Assembly (NCBI RefSeq): GCF_900110605.1
Contig: NZ_FOFI01000003.1
Span: 852,394 to 916,393, forward strand
Origin: Epilithonimonas lactis
GTDB lineage: Bacteria; Bacteroidota; Bacteroidia; Flavobacteriales; Weeksellaceae
Length of the DNA stretch: 64,000 bases
Reading direction: 5' to 3'
Position numbers and translations under genes: made by a program. Of the stretch, positions 51,861-60,509 are shown piece by piece. How positions within the stretch are numbered: position 1 is the first letter of the stretch; the number at the start of each line of letters is the position of its first letter. The notes beneath the pieces are model-generated. The model was given only the letters and a program-made list of their open reading frames with translations. It ran no database searches and was not told the origin of the DNA.

Positions 51861-53762
51861 TTATTGATTGAGCATATAGGTTTTGTAATTCAACATTTTG
51901 ACTTTACCTATGTCCAAAAGGAAAATCAGCGTGTCGGAAATGGATTCTTTGGAGTGAAAATTGAGATTGGCGGCAACCTCTTCCAAAGCCATCGGTCGCT
52001 TGGCAAGTTGTTCGAAAATCTCTGTTGACAAAGTTCTCTTCGTATTTGTTTTCTTTCTGCAGACAGAACATTTGCCACAATTATCGGCATCGCGTTCTCC
52101 GAAATAACTGAGAATCAATTTCATTTTGCAGAAATCTGTGTCCTTGATGAAGAATTTATTTTCCTCCCATTTCTTTAATTTATTTTTCTGAATCTGATTG
52201 AAAAGCGACCAATATTCGCCCGAAAGATGTCGGTCGTTCCGAGGTTTCAGGAACTTGATAGAATGCTGACTTCCATCGAGATATTCCAAATGTCCGGCTT
52301 TCTGCATTTGCTTTAGTCTCTCTTTGAAACTCAAGATATCAAATCCATTTTTTTTGCAAAACGCCAAGTCGCTGAAATGTACTTTTTGAATCGCCAAACC
52401 TGGCAAATTGCGGAACAACAATTCCATAAAATAAGCATCTGACGGCGCCAACTGTTCCAAATCTTCGGAGTTGATGAAGCTTTGAAGCGTGGATGATGAG
52501 ATTGAATTTTTGTAATAAATCAATTCCTGATTGTTCAGAAACGTCAGAATATTTTTGATTTTCGCATTGGAGCATTTGCTTAGATTTTTGATTCTGTTGA
52601 TGTCCAATTGGAAAGTCCGTTCCGGCAAATCCGAATCTCCAATCTGAAAAATGGAATACAGATACATCAGGATTTTCTCGTACTCGGTTTTGTTGGGGAT
52701 TTGGTTTTTGAAAATATCATCGATGTTCTTCAATTCCTGTTCATTCCAAAGTAGCAGGACAATCGCTTCTTGTCCGTTTCTTCCAGCTCGTCCGATTTCC
52801 TGATAGTAATTTTCCAAAGTTGATGACGGCGAAAAGTGAATCACGAACCGGACATTATCTTTGTCGATTCCCATCCCGAAAGCGTTGGTCGAAACCAAAA
52901 CGTGGAATTGGCTGGTAATCCATTTTTTTTGAAGATTCTCTCTGTCACGGGCAGTCATCCCGGCGTGGAAAAAATCCACATTTTGGAATTTATTATTTTT
53001 GAGATAAAGCGTGAGTTCTTCCGCTTCCCTTCTGGTTCTGGTATAAATAATTCCGGAAGATGGATTTTGTCTAAGGAATTCTAAAATTCTATTATATTTA
53101 TCGGCCGTATTTCCAACAATGATATTGAGATTTTCTCTTCGGAAACTTTTTTTGAAAACCTGAGGCTGGTGAAGACCCAACTTGATTGAAATCTCGTCAA
53201 CAACTTGATTTGTCGCAGTCGCCGTCAATGCTAAGCACGGCACATTTTTAAAATCCTGACGGAACCTTTTGATGTTCTGATAACTCGGACGGAAATCCTG
53301 TCCCCATTCCGAAATACAATGCGCCTCGTCCACCGCGATAAACGAGATATGGATTTCCTGGATATTCCTCAAAAATAATTGGTTTTGCAATCTCTCCGGC
53401 GAGACGAATAGAACTTTGGTCAAACCCTCTTTACAGCGGTTGTACACAGTTTCTTCTTCGAATTCATCTAAGTCGGAACTTAGCAATTCGGCCTCGATTC
53501 CTAAGGCTTGTAATGATTGCAGTTGGTCTCTCATCAAGGCTAACAAAGGCGAAATTACAAGACAAGTTCCTTCGAGAATTATCGCTGGCAATTGGTAGCA
53601 AAGCGATTTTCCACCGCCTGTTGGTAATAATGCTAAAGTATCTTTACCATTGATGATGGATAGGATTATTTGTTCCTGAGAAGACCGAAACTCATCGAAC
53701 CCCCAAAATTGTTTGAGCGTTTGATGAATTAAAATATTTTGTGATTCTTTGGAAGAAAGCAT
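51861..53762 (-). CDS. recQ: RecQ family ATP-dependent DNA helicase
   Basis: The 633 residues contain the SF2 helicase core with Walker A LLPTGGGKSLCYQLP, DEAH box AVDEAHCISEWG and motif VI IGRAGRNG. A zinc-binding domain (KLILSYFGERDADNCGKCSVC) follows, and the C-terminal part has a winged-helix region. No HRDC domain is obvious at the end, which separates it from E. coli RecQ. It unwinds DNA 3' to 5' in recombination repair. A dispersed repeat lies immediately downstream. Confidence 0.95.
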   Translation of the reverse strand: MLSSKESQNILIHQTLKQFWGFDEFRSSQEQIILSIINGKDTLALLPTGGGKSLCYQLPAIILEGTCLVISPLLALMRDQLQSLQALGIEAELLSSDLDEFEEETVYNRCKEGLTKVLFVSPERLQNQLFLRNIQEIHISFIAVDEAHCISEWGQDFRPSYQNIKRFRQDFKNVPCLALTATATNQVVDEISIKLGLHQPQVFKKSFRRENLNIIVGNTADKYNRILEFLRQNPSSGIIYTRTRREAEELTLYLKNNKFQNVDFFHAGMTARDRENLQKKWITSQFHVLVSTNAFGMGIDKDNVRFVIHFSPSSTLENYYQEIGRAGRNGQEAIVLLLWNEQELKNIDDIFKNQIPNKTEYEKILMYLYSIFQIGDSDLPERTFQLDINRIKNLSKCSNAKIKNILTFLNNQELIYYKNSISSSTLQSFINSEDLEQLAPSDAYFMELLFRNLPGLAIQKVHFSDLAFCKKNGFDILSFKERLKQMQKAGHLEYLDGSQHSIKFLKPRNDRHLSGEYWSLFNQIQKNKLKKWEENKFFIKDTDFCKMKLILSYFGERDADNCGKCSVCRKKTNTKRTLSTEIFEQLAKRPMALEEVAANLNFHSKESISDTLIFLLDIGKVKMLNYKTYMLNQ

Positions 53763-53790
53763 TTGTAAATTTAATCAATTCTTTAAAATA

Positions 53791-53826
53791 AAAAAACCGT
53801 CTCGTAATAAAACGAAACGGTTTTTG
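53791..53826 (-). terminator. Terminator of the OmpA/TSP3 pair
   Basis: AACCGTcTCGT/ACGAaACGGTT is flanked by A and T runs. It follows the downstream OmpA gene on the minus strand. Confidence 0.75.
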
Positions 53827-53844
53827 TTTATTTAGAAATATATC

Positions 53845-55284
53845 TTATTTAGCTTCAAAATATACTCTTCTGTTTGCTCTGTTTTTCCATTCTGGACATT
53901 TCTCAGCTGGATCACATTCTGGGTAAAGAAGGTCTTTTTCACCTCTTCCCATTGCTTGCAATTTATTTTTGTCAGCTCCATTTTGGATCAAATAATCTTT
54001 TACATTATTTGCTCTTCTTTCAGAAAGATTTTTGTTATAAACATCAGAAGCTCTTGTATCAGTACCACCAATTACATTGAACTTACTGTCTGATGAATTG
54101 ATAAAATTAATCGCATTATTCAAGATCGGCGTATTTGAAGGAAGAACTTTATCAGAATCCAGATCAAATTCGATTCCTTTCATGATGGTCGATTCGTCTG
54201 TTACAACACCTGTATTAGAATTGTTCATTGTCAAAGGACAACCGTTATTCTCTACTGGTCCTGGAACTGTTACACATTTGTCATAAAGGTCAATCACACC
54301 GTCCAAGTCAACATCCAAGGCTACACCAGCACCATCAACTCTCGCTCCGGCAGGCGTATCAAGCTGTCTGTCCCAATCGTCGCAAACGCCGTCATTGTCA
54401 ACATCTCCTTTTTTACAAACTTCAAGATCTTGAGTTTTGTCATTAAGAACATCTAATTTGTAGTAGATCTCCTGCAATGGATCGTGCCACATCAAGTGAG
54501 ATTCGTGTTTTCCTAATTTGAAGGTCAGACCTAAAGTCGTGTTGAAGAAGTTATCAGAGATCTGATCTTCTGTCAAGTTGTAACCAGTTTGTCCAACACC
54601 TGCGCCATCGAATTCATCGTCACCTGTAACAACATACATTACTCTTCCTTCAAGATCCAATCTGTTATTGATCTTAAATTTAAGACCAGCTCCAGCTTGT
54701 CCGAAAAGCGAACCTAATTTGAAAGGTTTCACTTCATAGTTCAATGTTTGATTTGCAGGTCCAGGATCTTGTCTATAAGATTTATAAGACATTGTTCCAA
54801 TACCAGCGTATCCATGCAGCGCCCATCTGAAAGGAGATTTGTTATCTACTCTTCTTAAAAGATTAGAAAAATTAAGATCTCCCAAGATTGAAATTGCGTT
54901 ATATTGCGTTCTTCCAGCTATTTGATTGCCAGTAAGATTAACATGATCTTTTGTGTTTGCATAACCTTGTCTGGTCTCTCCTCTGTCGTATTGCAAATTA
55001 AGACCGAAGGCATGCGTAATAGCTTTATCGACACTGATGTAAGCAGAATACCCAAAAAGGTTTTTACCATTTCCATTTTTAATGGATGCCATATCCGCAG
55101 ATTGAATCAATGGTACACCAGCACCAGCTGATATCGACCAATCATTGAATCTTTTGGAAGACTGTGTGAATGGGGAAACATTTTGAGATCCAGAGTTAGC
55201 ATCTGTAGATGTAGTCTCTTGTCCTGCTAGAGTCATAGGCAACAATAGACCTATTGCTACTAATGATAATAAATTTTGTTTCAT
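53845..55284 (-). CDS. OmpA family outer-membrane protein with TSP3 repeats (paralogue 1)
   Basis: The 479 residues have a signal peptide (1-21, LPMTLAGQ) and an eight-strand-type barrel at about 45-255. A calcium-binding thrombospondin type 3 region (CKKGDVDNDGVCDDWD, VDLDGVIDLYDKC) spans about 285-345. An OmpA-like peptidoglycan-binding domain fills about 365-479 (LSERRANNVKDYLIQNGADK, NRRVYFEAK). It links outer membrane to cell wall. It lies 24 nt after a paralogue with the same architecture. Confidence 0.95.
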   Translation of the reverse strand: MKQNLLSLVAIGLLLPMTLAGQETTSTDANSGSQNVSPFTQSSKRFNDWSISAGAGVPLIQSADMASIKNGNGKNLFGYSAYISVDKAITHAFGLNLQYDRGETRQGYANTKDHVNLTGNQIAGRTQYNAISILGDLNFSNLLRRVDNKSPFRWALHGYAGIGTMSYKSYRQDPGPANQTLNYEVKPFKLGSLFGQAGAGLKFKINNRLDLEGRVMYVVTGDDEFDGAGVGQTGYNLTEDQISDNFFNTTLGLTFKLGKHESHLMWHDPLQEIYYKLDVLNDKTQDLEVCKKGDVDNDGVCDDWDRQLDTPAGARVDGAGVALDVDLDGVIDLYDKCVTVPGPVENNGCPLTMNNSNTGVVTDESTIMKGIEFDLDSDKVLPSNTPILNNAINFINSSDSKFNVIGGTDTRASDVYNKNLSERRANNVKDYLIQNGADKNKLQAMGRGEKDLLYPECDPAEKCPEWKNRANRRVYFEAK

Positions 55285-55308
55285 ATTTGAATGTTTTTTT
55301 CTAATTAA

Positions 55309-56730
55309 TTATTTTGCGATAAAATATACTCTTCTATTGGCTTCATTTTTCCATTCCGGACATTTTGTTGCCGGATCACATTCTGTATATTTCAAATCTT
55401 CCTTTCCTCTACCTTCCGCAGATATAGTAGATGAAGATACACCTTTGCTAACCAAATAAGTAAGAACCGCATTGGCTCTTGCTTGAGATAATTTTTTGTT
55501 GTGAGCAGCAGAACCTCTGCTATCTGTAGCGCCCACTACCACGAAACTTTCACCAGCTCCCAATGTTTTGATAATGTCGGCAGCCTGATCTAGATCTTGA
55601 AAAGATTTTGGTCTGATGACATCTTTGTTCAATTCAAATTCTATTCCGTTAAAAAATTTGTTGATTTCTTCAATAGCTGCCTGCGAAGAAGCAGCCGCTG
55701 TTGTCTTTCCTGTTGGGCAACCTTCATTTTCAACAGGTCCAGGAACTGTCACACATTTATCATTGAGATCGATCACACCATCGAGATCGGCATCCAAAGC
55801 AACTCCTGCTCCGTCTACTCTTGCACCAGCTGGCGTATCCAATTGTCTGTCCCAATCGTCACAAACGCCATCGTTGTCCACATCACCTTTTTCACAAACT
55901 TTGAAATCTGCAAATTGTTGTTCCAAAGCTGCTGTCTTAGCATAAGCGTCTTGTAGTGGATCTACCCAACGAAGGTGATTTTGATGTTTCCCCAACTTGA
56001 AAGAAATTCCTAAGTTGACAAGCCAAGCATTATCTGTGTAAGAATCATTGATCAAGTTATAACCTGGAGCGGCTTCTCTTGTCCATCCGCCACCGTCGAA
56101 CTCCTCATCACCACTGATGATGTATAATGTTCTTAGCTCAACGTCAATTAGTTTTGAAACATTATATTTCAATCCCAAACCTCCAATATAATTGAATGTA
56201 TTGATACCCAGCTTTTGTTCTATATAAAGTGGATATTTAGAAAGAACCGCATTATCCTGTAAATAAGTTTTATAACCTATAAATCCAATTCCTAAATAAC
56301 CATGTAGTGCCCACTTAAAAGAAGATCTGTTATCAACTCTTCTCATGATATTTGAAAAATTGACATCTCCTAATAATGCGATCTGATCGAATTTGGTGTA
56401 TCCATGTCCAACACCAGCTTGATCATTGAGCTTAGCCTTTTGTTTTGTTTCGCCTCTCATGTAGAGTAGTGATGCTCCAAAGGTGTGGGTAATTTGTTTG
56501 TCCAAACTTACATAGCCGTTCCAACCCCAATTGACCTTACCACCGTAAAAAGATGTAAGATCGGCATTTGCCATAAAAGCGCCACCACCACCAACAGAGA
56601 TAGACCAATCTTTGAAAAGTCGGCTTTCGTTATTAAATGGTTTGGTTTTGGAATCTGCGCTAGAGTTTTCGTTGGTTTGAGTGTAACCCAAAAAAGGCAG
56701 TAGGAAAAAGAATAATAGTTTTTTCTTCAT
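55309..56730 (-). CDS. OmpA family outer-membrane protein with TSP3 repeats (paralogue 2)
   Basis: Start MKKKLLFFFLLPFLGYTQ (56730; an ATG two codons upstream is possible). The order is the same as its neighbour: barrel (about 40-250), TSP3 region (CEKGDVDNDGVCDDWD, ADLDGVIDLNDKC) and OmpA_C (LSQARANAVLTYLVSKGVSS, ANRRVYFIAK). In the TSP3 stretch the two proteins are almost identical in residues but differ at many third codon positions, so it is an old tandem duplication under strong protein-level constraint. It is the first gene of the pair. Confidence 0.95.
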   Translation of the reverse strand: MKKKLLFFFLLPFLGYTQTNENSSADSKTKPFNNESRLFKDWSISVGGGGAFMANADLTSFYGGKVNWGWNGYVSLDKQITHTFGASLLYMRGETKQKAKLNDQAGVGHGYTKFDQIALLGDVNFSNIMRRVDNRSSFKWALHGYLGIGFIGYKTYLQDNAVLSKYPLYIEQKLGINTFNYIGGLGLKYNVSKLIDVELRTLYIISGDEEFDGGGWTREAAPGYNLINDSYTDNAWLVNLGISFKLGKHQNHLRWVDPLQDAYAKTAALEQQFADFKVCEKGDVDNDGVCDDWDRQLDTPAGARVDGAGVALDADLDGVIDLNDKCVTVPGPVENEGCPTGKTTAAASSQAAIEEINKFFNGIEFELNKDVIRPKSFQDLDQAADIIKTLGAGESFVVVGATDSRGSAAHNKKLSQARANAVLTYLVSKGVSSSTISAEGRGKEDLKYTECDPATKCPEWKNEANRRVYFIAK

Positions 56731-56749
56731 AATCATTTGTGTTGTAAAT

Positions 56750-57166
56750 TTATTTTACTTCATTAATCAAGTCCCTGGCAAAATCTCTTTCATAAAGATT
56801 TTTGTGATGAGGGATAATTAATTTCTTCGAGATAAACTTTATACTGTTATATAATATTATATCAATATCTATAATTCTGTCCTGATAAGCGCCAAAATAA
56901 GAGGAATCTTTGAGACGACCCATCTCTCTTTCAATCTTTTTTAGCTTACCTAAAAGTATTATAGGCGAAAATTGTGTTTTTATTTTAACTGCAATATTAC
57001 AAAAATTATTGTAACTGTCAAATTCTACAGGTTCAGAAGTTATTAATTCAGAATTTTTTAATATTGTACCTATCTCACTTTCGATTTTTTTCAAAGCAAT
57101 TTGGATATTATTTTCTGGATCATTAATATTACTTCCCAGTAACAAAACCACTATGTTGTACGACAT
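56750..57166 (-). CDS. folK: 2-amino-4-hydroxy-6-hydroxymethyldihydropteridine pyrophosphokinase
   Basis: HPPK transfers pyrophosphate from ATP to hydroxymethyldihydropterin in folate synthesis. The 138 residues start MSYNIVVLLLGSNINDPENN (GSN motif). They contain EPVEFDSYNNFCNIAVKI and the signature DRIIDIDIILYNS with the metal-binding Asp pair. IPHHKNLYERDFA is the C-terminal block. The three codons before 57166 (TTG start) are discounted. It is divergent from sppA with 21 bp between starts. Confidence 0.95.
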   Translation of the reverse strand: MSYNIVVLLLGSNINDPENNIQIALKKIESEIGTILKNSELITSEPVEFDSYNNFCNIAVKIKTQFSPIILLGKLKKIEREMGRLKDSSYFGAYQDRIIDIDIILYNSIKFISKKLIIPHHKNLYERDFARDLINEVK

Positions 57167-57187
57167 ATCAAGCAAATTAATTTTATA

Positions 57188-58933
57188 ATGAAAAGTTTTT
57201 TCAAACTAGTTCTCGCAAATTTAACTGCAATTTTTATTGTAATCGCAGGTTTTTTTGCATTTTTCATCGTCTTGGTCGCTTTATCTTCGATATCAGAAAC
57301 TTCGGATGTCAAATCTAATTCTGTCCTGACCTTAGACCTTAAGACCAAAATAATCGATAGTCCTTCCGAAGATCAAGAAGATCTGTTCTCTATTAATAAT
57401 GAGGAAAAAGCTGTTTTGCTGTTTGACGTTCTACAGGCGATCAACAAAGCAAAGACCGATGACAAGATCAAAGGAATAAGCATCGAGGCAGATAATATGA
57501 ATGCTGGGATCACACAATTGGATGATATCCGAAATGCATTGATAGATTTCAAAAAAAGCGGGAAGTTTGTTTATGCTTATGGGAACACGGTTTCTCAAGG
57601 TGCTTATTACCTAGGTTCAGTTGCAGATAAATATTATCTGAATCCTGCTGGCGGCATAGAACTAAAAGGATTGTCCGCAGAAGTGACCTTCTTCAAAAGC
57701 TTTGCTGAGAAATATGGGATCGGGATCCAAGTGATCCGCCATGGTAAATTCAAAGCGGCGGTGGAGCCTTTCCTGAAGGATGAGATCTCTCCGGAAAACA
57801 AAGAGCAGCTTTCGACTTTGCTGAATGATATTTGGTTGAACACTTCCAAAAAGATCGCAACATCTAGAAAAATCTCTGAGTCGGAATTCAAAACGATTAC
57901 AGACAGTCTTTATGGTTATTTGCCTAATTTGAGTCTTCAATATAAATTGGCCGATCAACTGATCCAAAAAAGTGAGTACGATAATATTATCAAGAAAAAA
58001 CTGAAGATCGATGCTGATAAGAAACTCAACAAGATCTCTTTTGCCAAATATGCAGATTCCAAAGATTCTGAAGGTGGCAAAAACAAAGTTGCAATCCTTT
58101 ATGCTTCCGGATCCATCAATGGTGGTAAAGGTTATGATGGCATCTACTCCGACAACTTCAGAAAAGAGATCAAAAAACTAAGTGAGGATGACAAAGTGAA
58201 AGCTGTGGTTTTCCGTATCAATTCGCCTGGTGGAAGTGCCAATGCATCGGACGAGATCTTATTCGAAATGCAGCAGCTGAAGCGTAAAAAACCAGTTGTC
58301 GTTTCTTTCGGAGATTATGCAGCGTCTGGCGGCTATTACATTGCGATGGGTGCAGACAAGATCTTCTCGGAACCGAATACTTTGACCGGATCAATTGGTG
58401 TTTTCGGTGTCATCCCTTACTTCAAAGACCTTGCGGCAAAAAATGGGATCAGAAGTGATGCCGTGACCACGAATGCCAATTCCAACATGATCTCCGCAAT
58501 CAATGGACTAAGTCCAGGAGCATTGACGATCATGACGAGAAGTGTAGAATCTACCTACCAGCGTTTCGTACATTTTGTAACGGTGAATAGAAAAAAATCT
58601 TTCGAGGAAATTGATGCTGTGGGTGGTGGTAGAATTTGGTCTGGCGTGAGAGCAAAACAGATCGGCCTTGTGGACGAGTTGGGCTCATTGCAAGATGCAA
58701 TCAACTATGCGGCGAAGTCTGCCAATCTGAAAGATTACGGCGTATCGACCTATCCGGCGAAGATGTCAAAATTTGAGCAGATCTTTTCTTCTGAGACCGA
58801 TGAGGATTTCTCTAGCAGAGTGATCAAAAACAAAATCGGGAAAGAGAACTTCAAGATCTTCCAGCAATTCACGGATCCAAATGCGAAAGCTTCTGTGATG
58901 ATGGAAACGCCATTCAGTATCAAATTGAATTAA
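57188..58933 (+). CDS. sppA: Signal peptide peptidase SppA, 67K type
   Basis: SppA degrades cleaved signal peptides at the inner membrane. The 581 residues begin with a membrane anchor (8-30, VLANLTAIFIVIAGFFAFFI). Two tandem S49 domains follow. The catalytic dyad is Lys189 (RHGKFKAAVEP) in the first and Ser380 (DYAASGGYYIA) in the second, the E. coli arrangement. VFRINSPGGSANASDEI is the domain 2 core. It has its own terminator. Confidence 0.96.
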   Translation: MKSFFKLVLANLTAIFIVIAGFFAFFIVLVALSSISETSDVKSNSVLTLDLKTKIIDSPSEDQEDLFSINNEEKAVLLFDVLQAINKAKTDDKIKGISIEADNMNAGITQLDDIRNALIDFKKSGKFVYAYGNTVSQGAYYLGSVADKYYLNPAGGIELKGLSAEVTFFKSFAEKYGIGIQVIRHGKFKAAVEPFLKDEISPENKEQLSTLLNDIWLNTSKKIATSRKISESEFKTITDSLYGYLPNLSLQYKLADQLIQKSEYDNIIKKKLKIDADKKLNKISFAKYADSKDSEGGKNKVAILYASGSINGGKGYDGIYSDNFRKEIKKLSEDDKVKAVVFRINSPGGSANASDEILFEMQQLKRKKPVVVSFGDYAASGGYYIAMGADKIFSEPNTLTGSIGVFGVIPYFKDLAAKNGIRSDAVTTNANSNMISAINGLSPGALTIMTRSVESTYQRFVHFVTVNRKKSFEEIDAVGGGRIWSGVRAKQIGLVDELGSLQDAINYAAKSANLKDYGVSTYPAKMSKFEQIFSSETDEDFSSRVIKNKIGKENFKIFQQFTDPNAKASVMMETPFSIKLN

Positions 58934-58957
58934 AAGAATATTAGATATTTTAAAAAT

Positions 58958-58997
58958 CAAAAAGCACAAAACTGGTCATCTGGTTTTGTGCTTTTTT
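58958..58997 (+). terminator. Terminator of sppA
   Basis: The 12-bp stem AAAGCACAAAAC/GTTTTGTGCTTT is followed by T residues. Confidence 0.85.
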
Positions 58998-59065
58998 GTT
59001 TGATGAAATCTTACTTCTATTTTTGAATTCTATTGATCGTGGCGAAACATGCGCTTCTTTTACCT

Positions 59066-59124
59066 AAGAGTATGCGTACTCTTGATCAATAGTAAGCTTA
59101 CTTTTGCTTGATAGTAAGCTTACT
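59066..59124. repeat. Three short palindromes in tandem
   Basis: AAGAGTA-tgcg-TACTCTT (59066-59083) is followed by two copies of the perfect palindrome AGTAAGCTTACT (59091-59102, 59113-59124), the last two 22 bp apart. They lie between the sppA terminator and repeat copy D, with no gene. They might be protein-binding sites or remnants of hairpin repeats. Confidence 0.55.
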
Positions 59125-59220
59125 TTATCACGATGAGAAGCTACTCAGTTTGTATTGGCAAACTTGTTCCTCCTATCAATATGTCATTTTGAAGACCAAA
59201 ACGTGGATAGAAGCTCTGCT

Positions 59221-59319
59221 GCAGCCCGGCCTGAGTGGAGCTCTTTTTCTTTTTGGTAGAATTGGCAAAGCGGTGGCACCGAAAAGAAAAAAGCGGGAAC
59301 GGAGGACGGAAAAAGCTGC
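59221..59319 (+). repeat. Dispersed structured repeat, copy D
   Basis: This 99-bp element has closing stem GCAGC/GCTGC and second stem CCGGCCT/AGGACGG. The inner stem TTTTTCTTTTTGGT/ACCGAAAAGAAAAA is different in sequence from A and B but still paired. It ends 12 nt from the terminator of the DUF6048 gene. Confidence 0.85.
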
Positions 59320-59330
59320 CCTAATAAAAC

Positions 59331-59355
59331 AAAAAAGCCTGCAACTTGCAGACTT
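59331..59355 (-). terminator. Terminator of the rlmD-DUF6452-DUF6048 unit
   Basis: AGcCTGCAA/TTGCAGaCT with a minimal loop is followed on the minus strand by six T. Confidence 0.7.
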
Positions 59356-59361
59356 TATATT

Positions 59362-60030
59362 TTAAAACTTGTAAGCGATGCTCCAACTGAAGCCCATATT
59401 GAAACTTCCGGAACTCTTGCCAAAACCGGGAACGATCATGGGTTTGATCTCTTCCTGCTTGGTGGTGTAGGCCAGGTATCTGGGTTGCGCATTGACATCG
59501 ATGAAGAAATTGCTGTTGAAGACCTGAACTCTGGCTCCCAAAGAAGCCTCGATCCAATAGCTGCTCTGCGTAGAAGGATCGAATGAGAGGAAAATACCCT
59601 CGTTGTTGAGACCTTTCACTGGCACAGCCATGTACTCCTGATTGTAGAAACTTCCTGCGAGTTTTGCGCCGGTATAAAAACCATTCATATCGTTCTCAGG
59701 ATCCATGGATAACATGTAAACGGCGCCTATCTTGGCAAACAGTCCGTCTGCTTTTGCATCGTAGCCATTTTTCTGATAGATATTATTGTCGTATCCCAAA
59801 TCGATGACGGCATGTACCTTTTTGCTGATCCTGCTGGAAATGAAACCTTGGATCATCTGTCGGTCACTAAAAAATCCAGTTCCCAAATTCAAGACATCTA
59901 CGCCGACAAGAAAGTTGGGTGTGTACTTCCACTTCACCGAATCCTGTTTTTTCTCCTCAGGTTTGGTCTGGGAAAACAGGGAAACGGATAAAAGACTAAA
60001 AGCGCAGATAAAAATTGATGTTATTCTCAT
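59362..60030 (-). CDS. DUF6048 family outer-membrane-like protein
   Basis: The 222 residues have a signal peptide (1-20, SVSLFSQ). Alternating amphipathic strands (FLVGVDVLNLGTGFFS, FAKIGAVYMLS, YTGAKLAGSFYN) end in an aromatic C-terminus YKF, so it is probably a small outer-membrane barrel. Its place after the DUF6452 gene and rlmD is the common flavobacterial order and supports the family call. The start overlaps the DUF6452 gene by 35 nt. The function is unknown. Confidence 0.85.
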   Translation of the reverse strand: MRITSIFICAFSLLSVSLFSQTKPEEKKQDSVKWKYTPNFLVGVDVLNLGTGFFSDRQMIQGFISSRISKKVHAVIDLGYDNNIYQKNGYDAKADGLFAKIGAVYMLSMDPENDMNGFYTGAKLAGSFYNQEYMAVPVKGLNNEGIFLSFDPSTQSSYWIEASLGARVQVFNSNFFIDVNAQPRYLAYTTKQEEIKPMIVPGFGKSSGSFNMGFSWSIAYKF

Positions 60031-60469
60031 CAGTCAATGTTGTTATGTTGGATTGGATGCTTTGTACGGGATTTGCTTGCTGAAGTTCCGCATTCAGATT
60101 GTCGTAGTTGACCTTGAAACCGCAAGCTGGTGAAACATAGATCGCTTTTTGATCATAGTTGATCCTGATCTTGCTGCTAGGTCCTACTCGTCTTTGTTTG
60201 ATGTAGATATCGGTGTACGGACTGCCATCGATCCTCATAGGAACCATCACAGAATCCTGTCTCACTGCAGCGGTGATAATCTGCTTCAGCGAGTCTCTTC
60301 CATAGTCTACATCTACGTACAGCGTGTCCAAAGCCACGATTTGATTATTGATATTTCTGAACTGAAGTTTGAGTCTGGGTGTAGATTCTTCGCCCAAACA
60401 GATGTCATCTTCGCTCCCACAACTTGTGAGAAGCAACAAGACTCCGAAGATCCATAATAAATTTTTCAT
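59996..60469 (-). CDS. DUF6452 family lipoprotein
   Basis: The 157 residues have lipobox LTSC (Cys17) and then GSEDDICLGEESTPRLKLQF, the characteristic start of DUF6452. The rest is beta-rich, with a late Cys in YVSPACGFKVNYDNL that could pair with the early one. It overlaps DUF6048 by 35 nt, so the two are translationally coupled and probably work together at the outer membrane. The function is unknown. Confidence 0.85.
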   Translation of the reverse strand: MKNLLWIFGVLLLLTSCGSEDDICLGEESTPRLKLQFRNINNQIVALDTLYVDVDYGRDSLKQIITAAVRQDSVMVPMRIDGSPYTDIYIKQRRVGPSSKIRINYDQKAIYVSPACGFKVNYDNLNAELQQANPVQSIQSNITTLTDENNINFYLRF

Positions 60470-60509
60470 TTCTAGAAGTGAGGCTTTAAATCATTAACTA
60501 AATTAAACC

